NCBI GenBank assembly: GCA_963082975.1
Contig: OY720345.1
Coordinates: 80,073,034 to 80,137,033, forward strand
Length of the DNA: 64,000 bases
Direction: 5' to 3'
Source: Labia minor
Taxonomy: Eukaryota > Arthropoda > Insecta > Dermaptera > Spongiphoridae
The notes under the pieces are model-generated. The model did not search any database. It had not been told where the DNA came from and was given only the letters and a program-made list of their open reading frames with translations. Positions 22,948 to 35,200 of the stretch are shown here, piece after piece (position 1 is the stretch's first letter; each line of letters begins with the position of its first letter). The position numbers and the translations under genes are program-made.

Positions 22948-23413
22948 TATATATGTAAGACCAGGCTGTGACGTCATGAATGGCTGGATGACATCATATA
23001 ATCTTAAATTAAGAAAAAACTAATAAAGATGATTTTTCTCGAGGATAAAACCAATACAAAGTGCATGATTCGTGGTGATATGTAAAAAATCTCCTCATGT
23101 GAAATTTGGTGTGAAAATAACCCTTCCCATCCTATCGTCGATCGCTAATAATACCATTTCTGGTTTCCGGATTTGCACCAAAGTTGATCAATTCATCCTA
23201 CTGATGCATTAAGTAAATATACCAAATTTCATCAAAATCCGTTGAGCCGTTCAGGCTGCACACATCTATACGGACGGACGGACGGACAGACATCATGCTA
23301 AAAATACTTTTTTCTGTTAAAAAAATGCATGATTCGTGGAGATATGTAAAAATCTCCACATGTGAAATTTGGTGTGAAAACAATACCTCCCTTACTATCG
23401 TCGGTGGGTAAAA
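22948..23413 (+). repeat. right part of the MULE-linked element
   Basis: Begins just after the transposase stop and matches the 29213-29846 and 53791-54317 copies, including the CGGACGGACGGAC run near 23271-23287 and the end CGTCGGTGGGTAAAAA. Confidence 0.75.
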
Positions 23414-23436
23414 AGATTTGGAAGTAATAACCACAC

Positions 23437-23511
23437 TATCAAGAGAAGAAAACTTGATTATTTAGGCCATAATATGAGGGCGAAGAATTCACTACTAAGA
23501 AATAGATAAAA
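23437..23511 (+). pseudogene. LINE reverse-transcriptase C-terminal scrap
   Basis: Reads RRKLDYLGHNMRAKNSLLRN before a stop. RKL.YLGH.MR is typical of the region after the RT domain in non-LTR retrotransposons. Only about 25 codons survive. Confidence 0.45.
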
Positions 23512-23938
23512 GATGTGTGGATCGATGAATGATATTCTGGTTGGAAAATTAAAGAGAGTGGTGTGGCTGTAGTTCTAGTGAACTGTGTAGAAGAATAACC
23601 AAGAAAGTATTATTAGGGATGTTGATATCCAATCCCTGCTGGGAGTTCCACCCCAGGAGTAAAAGATTTCATTGTTGAACATGAATGGATAGATCATTTG
23701 AGCAAAGGTAAGGCAAACTTTACTTGAATTTTTAAAAATTAATTTCTAAGTTTTTGGATAAATTGTATGACTGATAAAATTTATAGACTATGTTCACTAA
23801 GAGACCCAGCAAATTTTGAATATATAACTTTTTAATTTTCCGGACAGAAAGAAGGAAAAAGAGTTTTAAGTTATACAATTGAACACTCCAGGTCAACAAA
23901 CTTTTACAATTCTGGTGGGCAATAAGTAAATGAATATA

Positions 23939-24831
23939 CGAGGTCTGTTCAAAAGAAAAGGTGAATTTTCGCGGGCTGTATACATTCGATTATCGAATTT
24001 TTTTTTAATTATGTTGGTACATAATGTAATGTTGGTTTCTCATATGTTGACATTATTAGTCATTTTGGATTAGTAGTTTGTGTTTGACAACTGAAAAAGT
24101 TAGTCAAGTTTTTGTGTGTTCTACGACTTAAAGAAATGGATCAAAGAATCTGTATTAAATTTTGCGTTAAAAATGGAATAAAGTGCTCCAACGCACTTAA
24201 AATGTCGACTCTAGCAATTCGGCGAGTCTATTTTGTTTCAAAAAATGTTTATAATTTGTACAAAAAAAAGCATCTCAATTAACCGTTCGATCAAATGTGA
24301 AGGCTTTGCTCACTGGTTTCTTCGATTTTAATGGCATGGTGCATCATGAGTTCTTGCCAACAGGTCGTATTATGTAAATATTACAAGGAAGTTATGCAAC
24401 GTTTGCGTGAAGCAATACGGCTCAAACGATCGGAATTGTAGAAAAACAAATCATGGATTCTGCATCACGATAATGCACCAGCTCATACATCATTGCTTGT
24501 TCATGATTTTTTAGCCAAAAACACCATAAACATGCCTCAACCACCGTATTCACCAGATTTGGTTCCCTGTGACTTTTTCCTATTCCTAAAACTAAAGAGA
24601 CCAATGAAAGGAAAACGTTTTGCTACAATTGATGAGATAAAGTCGGAATCGAAGAACGAGTTGATGGCCATACCCCATACTGAAAAGCGCATTCCAGAAG
24701 TGCTTCAACGATTGGAAGAAGTGCTGGCATCTGAGGGGAATTATTTTGAAGGGGAAAAAATGGATACTGATGTATAAATAAATACTTTTCGAAATAATTC
24801 AAAATTCACCTTTTCTTTTGAACAAACCTCG
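23939..24831 (+). mobile_element. mariner element, inactive
   Basis: Terminal inverted repeats CGAGGTCTGTTCAAAAGAAA and its complement, flanked by TA on both sides (23937-23938 and 24832-24833). 893 bp, against about 1.3 kb for a full mariner, so it is internally deleted as well as mutated. It shares ends with the deleted copy at 7979-8536. Confidence 0.92.
24136..24777 (+). pseudogene. mariner transposase pseudogene
   Basis: Starts MDQRICIKFCVKNGIK at 24136 as the sister copy does. The first third of the usual protein is shortened, and stops occur near 24280-24300 and 24440. The C-terminal half is good: LHHDNAPAHTS, then YSPDL 34 residues on (the last two acids of the DD34D triad), then PCDFFLFLKLKRPMKGKRF. 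It ends MDTDV and a stop at 24777. Not functional. Confidence 0.88.
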
Positions 24832-24833
24832 TA

Positions 24834-26213
24834 TGTATTATAAAAATGATATTGATTTTCCAAGATAAAATAAAATAACCTTTTTAATTTGAAATTTTTA
24901 AAAATACTCTTGCGATTCTCAAAAAATATAATAAATCAGGGATGAGCAACCTACGGCCCACTGAGCTAAGTATTATACATCATTTTATTGGTATCCTAAT
25001 TTTTTGCAGACCACTTGATTACTGTTAAGTTAAATATATATTATAATAATCACTACAAAAATGAAGCGATTTTTTGAGACCTTGAAAGAGACATATTGGT
25101 ATAATGTGAAATATTCGTAAAACTTGTAACCCCTGTAAAAATCATATAAATTAAGTTTTGAATAATTACTAATAGCCGAAGTATGGTACATTAAAAATTT
25201 ATTTTTTAAGAATATATTTTTTTTAGAAATATCCGGGGCTAATAATAAATTGACAGAACCGATTAATATGAATATCCTCGATTCTATTATTCTTTTCTTC
25301 TAATAAGATAATTTTGTTTTTTTTCAAAAATTATGTAAAACCTCGCTCTGTTTTTATTATTCTTACTATTAGTTTCCTTAAAATAAAATAAAAATAAAAA
25401 AATTAAATGGAACGTTCTCCAAAAGAGAATATTCCCTGTTCTCAATAAATAATAATTTCATTTAGTTATATTTTTGTTTTTATTTAATTTTTATTTTATT
25501 TAAAATAAACAACTCTTGGGTATATTCGGTAAAATTACTTTATTTGATTTATAATATGTGAAATTTTTGAAGTTATAAATATGAATTACAATACAATTTG
25601 TATATTTGGATAATATAATATAAAATATTTAATTAAATTCTGAGATCATAGAAGGTATTTTCACTAATAAATATGTGTAGTGTCCTTATAATTAAGTATA
25701 ATTTACTACTGATTACCAAACATAATCAAAATTTTTTTAGAGCTGTGTCGATCTAAAATGTGCTTTTTCTTTAAAAATACTCTTTGTTAATGAGATAACA
25801 TATAAAAACAAATTAAAATAATACTGAATTTTTATCATGTAATGATTAATTTATTTTATATATTATACTATATTTATATTATATAAAATATAAAATAATT
25901 TCCATTTAATTCTCTATTTTTTTAATGATTAATCACATTAAATAATTCCTCTTAAATTGTAACTCTAAAAATAATATATTTTTTTAGGACGGATTTCTTT
26001 TTGCACTGATAATGAGCCTTTGGTAACGGCGGCGGGCTTTCTTTATTGATTTGCATTTGCATATTTTGATGGCACAAAATTTTTACAAAAGAAAATATCT
26101 GGATTGAAATTATAAATATTTTTATCAATAATCTATAAAATTAAATAAATAAAATAAAAAATAAAATAAAACTATCAATTTATTTAGAATGTCATGCTAC
26201 AAAATGTGCCATC
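24834..26213. other. intergenic AT-rich DNA with a lone hAT-like end and POU octamers
   Basis: CAGGGATGAGCAACCTACGG at 24938 looks like a hAT terminus, but I found no partner end. At 26048-26064 ATTTGCATTTGCATATT holds two overlapping octamer (ATTTGCAT-type) sites inside a GC-richer patch (25988-26070). No coding exon. Confidence 0.5.
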
Positions 26214-26231
26214 GTTTATTAATCAAACCAT

Positions 26232-29200
26232 CTAAAGTATATAAGTGGCGGTGCCGTTTGAAAAGTGATGTTCAATTTGATGAATAGGAACCGGAACATC
26301 CGGTTCAGCTTGAAGTTCCTCTTCAATTTCTTCTTCAACTTCATTATTTGTATTTTCATTTTCCTTAATTTGATTACTTGAATTTGAAGAGGTCCCCGCT
26401 TCATCGGGAGATAAACCAAGACCTGTAGAAATCCGAGCTAATGTCGATGCTCCAACAAAATAGCTGGGATTATATGCCGGGTATGCTAATCGAAGTTGCT
26501 CTATGATTCTATGTGCAGAGGTGAGATCTCCTAAATCCATATAAACTCGAACCAATGAAGCATACACATCTCCAAGTCTTAAAACAGTAGTGAAACCTCC
26601 TAAATTAAGAATAAAAACATTATTAGAAAAATATGAATACCAAAACTAAAGAATTTTAAATTCAATTGGAAAAAAAGAGAGAATCTACAAAAGTACAAAT
26701 CGTATTGATCTAACAATAAATAATTATTTTATTTTAATAAAATCTTACACCTCATTTGAAATAATAATATAATAATTGACAATATGACTACATTTAAATA
26801 TTTAAAATATTTTATTGTGAAAGTCATCTTTAAATTAAGATCACACTAATATTTCCATTTTTTTATAATTATATGTATATTCCTTAAAGATGTAAAATAA
26901 TATTTTCATTACCATGGGATTGAAGTTTTAAGGCCAAATGACGCCATGAAGCAAGAGCATCGGATTTTTCTCCTTTTTCATAAGAATGAAGCGTATCAAG
27001 ATGACGCCGAACAAGAATAATTTGTTCCCGGATTGTACCTAATTCAGATTCTGATGATGATGAAGAATTTTGCATATTTATGTCTGAAGAAGTTTTGGAA
27101 AGAACACGACCTGCTTCTGCCAGAGCAGCTTCCGCTTTATCATATGCTTGAAATTCTTCAACTTCATACTATAAAAATAAATTAAACGAATATATATATA
27201 TATAATTTTATTTATCAAATATATTCATATAATGGCCATTCATATATGGGCTATCCAATGTCTCTAACTTAATAATTTATACATAAATTCAATCTATTAT
27301 AATATACTTACATGTGCACAAGCAACATAAAAATTAGCTAATTGTTCAGTGGCCCGAGCACGATTATAAAATTGTATTATTGTTTCAAGAGCTTCAGGTT
27401 TATCTCTCCAATCCAAAGTTTGAAGATAATTTGCAGCCAATATATAGATTTCTTTTTGTCGAGAGACATTGGCAAATTGAATGATCTAAAATAAACAGAA
27501 AAATTATTCAACTTAAAATAAAAAAAAAAGAAGTAAAATGGATTAAATGGTGGGTAGGGATGTTTAGATGAAAGGAAAGTGTCATTTTCATTTAATTTCT
27601 TAAGTTTTAAGTCGGGTTTTTATCATAAAGGTAATACTTCCATACACTGCCTTTGCACCACTTGATAATTATAAATTAATTATTAAAATATTTTAATTAC
27701 TTTGTCAGTATCTCCTGAACGCAATAAAGATTTCATTGCATCAATACGTCGACTGGCTTGAGCAAATTTTCTTGCAGATAATAAATAAAGACCCTGCGCT
27801 TGAGCAATTTCACCAAGTCTCCCTAAAATTTGTATTCGGTATTCACTATTGGTAGCTTCTTTAGACTGTGGAGGGGTTAATTGTTCTGCTAATGCTTCAT
27901 TCAAACCCACATTTTCTTCTTCAATTAAATCCAGGGCGGCTTCAAATTGAGAAGCGCCTGTATAAAATTTAACAAACTGTATCAATAAATCAATATAATG
28001 AACAAAATTATTAGTTTAGTAAATGATTATTAAATTATGTTCAAATATGTTGGAATATTAAATTGATTTTAGCCCCTACCTGCTAAGAGTATAACAGCTT
28101 TTTCAGGACGTCTAGTTTCAACCAAAGCCCGAGCACATTTTTTAAGAAGTTCTGGATCAGCTGCCGCTCCTAATTCTGCTGCTGCATCACCTAGAGCGTC
28201 TGCATTTCCAGTTTGTAAAGCTATTTCTATAGCACGATGCGAGTAGCCAGCCCTTAACACATTTTTTTAAATAATTTATTAATTTTATTTAATTATTTGT
28301 ACTAAAATTATATTATTATGTAATTAAAACAATTTTTTTTTAATTATAATTTCTTTATATAATGCCAATCTTCTGAAAATGTTGTTAAGTAAAGTTTTTA
28401 ATCAAATCGAGAATTTATTTTAAAGAAATATTCAATATACATTAAGTAAGTTTTCTGTATTTTATTCTTAAAATTACTCAGGTAATCAAGTAAGTATATG
28501 AGTATGTTAAATATTTCAATTTCAAGCACTTAGGAAAGAAAAATATTTTTTTAAAATAGAATTTTAAATAATGTTAAAAGTTTGAAATTACAATAATGAA
28601 ACCTAAATATAAAACTATTTAAATTATACATATTAACACCTTCGATATAATTCAACAGATCTTTCAGGTCGTGTAAGTTCTAGATGTTTGGCTGCTTCTA
28701 GCTGTTCTCTTGGAGAAGCTTGAAGGGCCAAGGCCCAAAGTTGATCATCTAATCCTCCATGTTCTCTGCAGAGTCGCACTGCATTTCCATAAGCACCTGC
28801 TTTTCCAAAATAGCTAACAGCCTCCGCAAGTTGTTCGGAAGCTTCATAAGCCCGTGCCAAATGAAAACAGGCAACTGGATCACGAGACTTTGTGGCGATC
28901 TAAAACAGAATTAATAATTTAAAAATAAATATTTGATTTCCCTTTATTATTATATAATTAATTATTCGCCGTTGATCAGAATTATCATTCAAAAGTACCT
29001 CCTTTAGTTTTGATGCCTTTATTTTTTTTCAATGTCATTTGAAGCATAAATATTGTTTGCAGGATATATTTTAATTTTGAAAATAATTTAAAATATTTTA
29101 TAGCATTAAAACTAAAGATTAATTTTATTAATCAGATCGAGAGTCAATAGGGAGGGGAAAGTAGAGAGTGATTTCCCCTCAAAGGTCATGTGAAAGAAAG

Positions 29201-32200
29201 ATACGTTTTTTTTACCGACCGACTATACGGATACTCTGTGTAAGGGAGGTATTGTTTTCACACCAAATTTCACATGTGGAGATTTTTACATATCTCCACG
29301 AATCATGCATTTTCTTAACAGAAAAAAGTATTTTTAGCATGATGTCTGTCCGTCCGTCCGTCTGTCCGTATAGATGTGTACAGCCTGAACGGCTCAACGG
29401 ATTTTGATGAAATTTGGTATATTTGCTTAATGCATCAGTGGGATGAATTGATCAACTTTTGGTGCAATTCCGGAAACCGGAAGTGGTAGTATTAGCGATC
29501 GACGATAGGAAGGAAAGGGTTATTTTCACACCAAATTTCACATGAGGAGATTTTTTACATATCATCACGAATCATTCACTTTGTATTGGTTTTATCCTCG
29601 AGAAAAATCATCTTTATAGGTTTTTCTTAATTTAAAATTATATGACGTCATCCAGCCATTCATGACGTCACAGTCTTACATATATATTATAAATAAAATA
29701 AAATTAAAAATATTTATGTTCTATCCATATCTGTTTTTTATTACATTAATAGATATATTAAAATTATTTGAAATTGTTTCTGTAGCTGGAAATTAATTTA
29801 TTTCAAACTAATTCGGTTCGGACCTGGTCACAGGTCAACTTATTTTAAATTAATTTTATTTAATTGGCTCTTATTATCTTAACTTATTGATAATTAAACT
29901 AATGGTGAATAATATTAACTCTTAACACTCCTAAGTCGATTGTGACTCGACTCATCAGATTTAAAATTAAATTTCTTTTTACAGTAATTACATTCAAAAC
30001 TTGGTATTGTTTGAATCAGTATCTTCAAATTTCTGGTCAAAAGCCTGGTCTTACATATATATTATATATATATTATATATATATTATAAATAAAATAAAA
30101 TTAAAATAAAATTAAAAATATTTATGTTCTATCCATATCTGTTTTTTATTACATTAATAGATATATTAAAATTATTTGAAATTGTTTCTGTAGCTGGAAA
30201 TTAATTTACTTCAAACCGTCGGTCGGTTCGGACCTGGTCACAGGTCAACTTATTTTGTTATTTGTTTCCATCATCGGAAAAAAAGCTCACCCAAGCGGAG
30301 AGAGAAGTTCAAGAGTTTAAATTGGTACATTACCATAAATTAATTGTGATTTAATATTGATTGCAAAATTATGCTAAAATATATAAAATAATTAAAATAT
30401 GAAAAAAAATGTATTAAACAACATTTTTATCGTGGAGCAAAAATAATAAAATAATTTTTCTATAATTGCTTCATATTCAACGAAAAAAATTTTAATAAAT
30501 TAATTATTACAAATAAATATGATTTTGGTGAATTTTCATTTTCATTTTAAAACAAACGATGCTATTTTGGAATAAAATTATAATATATAAATAATTAATA
30601 TTAGTGGTTATTATGATTTATTTATTTTTATAATATTTATATAATTGTAAACACACACACAAATTTTATTTTAGATTTGGAATCGTGATAATCAGTTGAT
30701 TTAGACGCTATTCTTATTTAGAATGGAAAAATAGAAACTATTCTGAATTTATGCAATCCCAACAGTTTAAAAAATTCTACATAAGGGCACTTATTATTTC
30801 AACGGCACCATTGAATACAAAACAAATATATATTTTTTAAATTCATTTTTTATTTTGTAAATATGATATATTTATGGGATCATTGAATATAATTTTCGAT
30901 AAAAAAAAGATAAAAATTGAATTCTATAGAAAAGGGAATCACAACGAGAGGCAAAAGGAGCAGCTTTTATTCTCCCTTAGAAGCAAAAAAAAAATAATAA
31001 AATTATAAAATGAAACAAAATAAAATTGGGTTGTAACAATCATAATTTTCCACCTCCCCAAACAGTTTGACTTTGAACATTTATTACGAGCGCAATACTT
31101 AATGAGTGTCAATATTATCTTATTTTTAAGTAACAAATTTCACATTTATATGTAGATAACAAGAAGGATGGAGTGGGCTCTAATATAATAGTCAGAAGAT
31201 TAAATGTCAAAACAGTTAAGACCTAACAGAGTGTAAAACTATTTAAATATAGTTTTGATTCAATCATATATCATTTGTTCTATATTAAATGAAATTGGCT
31301 ACAAAAAATAAATTCGTTAGAGGATTTCAAATATTGCTATCTTGCTTAACCAATTCGGAAACGCCCTCTAACATTATTTATTAGAATTAGAAACATTGTC
31401 CTATTCAACTATATACAATCATCCTACATTGTAATAAAGGAAAGTAATAATTTAATTATATATCATAATATCTATATATATATATATAGTGTCTAGGAAA
31501 ATATAAACATGGTAAAAATAACACTTTTTGAGGAATTTACTAAAGCAGAAACGGAATTAACAGAAAAAAGAATATTAGATAAACATTATCTAAGGAAAAG
31601 GCCGAATTTAAATTATAATGAAGTATTCCTTTTTCGACAAGAATTATCAAAATCAACTTCACGAAATGTTACTAAAAAAACAAAAAAAAATATTAGGAAG
31701 AATGTTTTGTCATCATCAAATCCAAAAAATGTTCAAAAACAAAATTCTACCAAGCATACTTCTGGTGAGAGTACATACAAAAAAGAATGTAAATTTTTGA
31801 AAAGAAATAAAATCTCAATGAAAAATTATAATTTACGTAAAAATATAAAATTAATATATCCAATAGTAAAAAAACCAAAAGACATTTTCAAAACAATAAT
31901 TATTAACCCTGAAATACAGTTGAAAATTTCAGGGAAAAAACCTAATATATCTTTTTATCAATCGAAATCCAAAAATGTGTTAAATATTGAGAAAACTAAA
32001 AAAATTGAAGTGTCAATTGCTAAAGAAAATTCTTCAAAAAATAAAAAATATATAGAAAAATCTTCTCAAACAGATATTTCCCATAATTCTGATAATTCTG
32101 TTTCAAATTTGAAAGATGAAGAAAAATATAAATCTGATTATTCCACTTATAATAATAATAATGACGAAACTAAATTATTTGTAAGTATGATATTAACAAA

Positions 32201-35200
32201 ATACCAAAATTGTATATTTAAAATTAACATAATGATATATATATTTATTCAAAGATATTTTTCTTTTATTTATTCGCTGTGTAATAACTATATTTTAATT
32301 ATTTTTTAGAATGACAATCTTTCAATGTTAAGTTGCATGAAACCAAATAACATAGCACAACAAGAAGCAATTGACTCGTACCTTTTTGAATACATGAAAT
32401 TTTTTAATAATTCAATAAGTCCAAATTTTGCTTTATCCAAAAAATTTACGAATGATCATAACTCTTATCAAAATCAAGAGACATTAGATGATAGTTTTGA
32501 AGGAAGTGATGAATCAGATATAAATATTGAAGATGAACAAATTATATACGAATCAGAAGAGTATTAACATACATATTTTTTATGAAATTATTTTTTTATT
32601 TATTTTTAATGAAATATTTCACTTTTTACTAATTTACACTGTAAAACATTAAAGTTTAAAAATGTATATTTTATAAAATTTTTATTAAAATAAATTTATA
32701 TTATTCATTCATTTTATCTTCATAAAATAAATCGTATTTTTTAATAATCTTTCTATTAATAAATAATTGATATTTGTGAATGAAAAAAAATGAAAAGTGA
32801 ATATTAATAAAGATTCAGGTGTTTTTAAAGTTAAATTCGCATTAATATATTTAAAATAACAGATTTATTCATAAAAACATACCTCTGCAGCCTGATCAAG
32901 CCGGTCTTCATAGCAAAAAATACGAACAAGACTATAGTAATCGCCAGCCTGGCGGTATGCTTCAACAGCTTCTTCTAAACGCCCTTCAGCTTCCATATAT
33001 CTACCCCACCAACGAAGTAAAGCAGGATCGCGATGTTTGGATACATATTTTTCTAATTCTGCAGGCTCGTCAAGCAACATTCTCGGTACCTAATAAAAAC
33101 ACAAATATCTACATAAAGAAAATATTCGATACAAGAAATAAAAAATGAATATAATAATTAGATTTTTAGAATAATTCTTTTAGAATATGGTTATAATTAT
33201 TTCGAATTAAAATTTTAATAAAATATGTTTTATAAAACAGCAATTGATTAGAATAGGTAGAATATTAGATTTATGTATGTCAAATGTCAAATAATTACAT
33301 GAGTTCGATGAGTTCCAGCACGTTCGTAAAGACGTGTAGCACCAAGAGAATCACCACAAGCTTCTAAATGTCGAGCCCATGAATGCAAAGCTGCTTTAGC
33401 TCCAATACGATCTTCTATTTCAGCAACCTCAACTGCTTCTTCCCATTTATCCTTAAATCAAAATTTAAAACTGGTCAAAATTATAATCACTCAATATATT
33501 ATTTGATTATTTGATCAAGCCTCTTCACTCTTTCTGCAAGGTCTAGGAATAGATGAGCGCTCCATAATTTAGGGAACCTTCACCGTCGATCTCCATGCTT
33601 GAATTTCAGAGAAGAGCTAATATTTACAATGTACTGTCAATAGGAAATGAATGGACCATGCTATGATATCTCTATGATAGTGGCTTTCAATATCCAAGTA
33701 TTCATTGATAAGACTCTTAATACGTGAATCATTATAATTAAGCCTTTAATGCTAAAAGCCAACTCTTAGAGAACAGACACAGACATCCTCATTTATTTCA
33801 GTAAGCAGACTGAGTTTTCGGAACCACTTTCAATCGGATTAAATGGACATTTATAGGATCAAGTAGAACAAATTAAGGAGAATGTGCTATTTAAAAGTAA
33901 CGAAACTTTCATATTATTAAAGAATGTTCTTTATATAGATCTAAGTCTTGATGTCGCAGTAATACAAGCGATTCGCACAATAATATATAATATAATAATA
34001 AAAATAAATTTAATTGTATTTTTAAGTTTTAAATTTTTTTTTATTTATTTTATTTTTATAAATAAATTAATAGTTTAGATTGCTGATAACTGTAATAGAT
34101 ATTTATATTTTAAAATTGGAATTTACCTGAGATTGTAATAGCTGACTAACTAAATCCCAACGTTTTGCTTTTTGAAATAAAGAACGCGCTTCTTCAGGCA
34201 TATCTAATTGAACTGCCAAAACTCCTAATTGTGCTTCAGGTTCGGATTCGTTCGAAACAGCTCTTCGAACAGACATAGCAAGACGTGCTTCTTGTAAACG
34301 GGATAGGCAGGCTCTTGCTACAGCCAGTCGGTCAGCTGCCTCTCCTGTTTCAGATGTTACACAAACCCGTGCCAGACTACGCCAAACAGCTGGAGAGGAT
34401 ACCATCTATAATTCAAATTAATATAAATAAATCACATTTCTTTGAATTTATTCATTTAATTCGATTTGATAAATTCAGATTAGATATCTTCAGGCTCTAG
34501 TTTCCATTCAAGACTTAAAATGGAATCATTTGTTTAAAAATCTATTCATTTAATAAAGAGAAAATTATATATTTATATTTTATTAATTTAATTAAACCAT
34601 AATGGAAAGTTATTGCTAATTAAACAGGTCTTCTGGAAAAATATTTATAGTTACCTGAATTGCTTTAAATGCATCACGAAGGCGACCTTCAGCTAATTCA
34701 TAACTAAAATCTAAAATAGCTCGACGAGTGGAGGCATCACAATCCTAAAAAAATAGAAATTATTTTTGTGTATATATTTATTTAAATATATAAAATTAAG
34801 ATCCTACCATCAAACCCTCAAAATGTTTCACTGGAAATGCTAACACAAGCCTATTATTCAAATCATCATTTTGTATTGGTGTAACAACATCATCTTCGAA
34901 ATCAATATCATTAATGCTTAAAAGAATATATATTGGTGCTTGTAGTCCTAAAAGACGCGAGTTTTGAGCTGTGAGAGGTTTATCCGCATGAATTAAAAAA
35001 GGATCTTCTTTGGTTGAAAATGCAGTTATTAAACTATTTTCACCAGACGTATCAGATGATTGGATCTAAATAAAAAAAATTAAAGTTCTTAAATATAATT
35101 TTTTTAATAAAGTTTCATTTTTATTTTTGGAAATTTAAAATAAATAAAAATATTAACTATTTCATTTTAAATTTTTCATATAAAAAATGGAAGAAAATAT

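Larger units (their letters stand above)
29020..30480 (-). repeat. long dispersed repeat shared with the NEURL4 intron, inverted
   Basis: 29020-29205, 30257-30310 and about 30340-30480 match, in reverse complement, stretches at 54883-55060, 54815-54870 and about 53285-53435. Landmarks include GAGTCAATAGGGAGG and ATCGTGGAGCAA. The piece between 29213 and 30256 is a later MITE insertion. Confidence 0.65.
28900..32882. other. IFT140 intron 11: repeats plus a nested gene
   Basis: Contents in order: shared long repeat and nested MITE copies (29020-30480), AT-rich DNA, the plus-strand gene at 31509-32567, more AT-rich DNA. All other IFT140 introns are below about 700 bp. Confidence 0.85.

Noticed and set aside
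33884-34078. 64-codon frame in IFT140 intron 9
   Set aside because: AT-driven hydrophobic run with no homology I can name.
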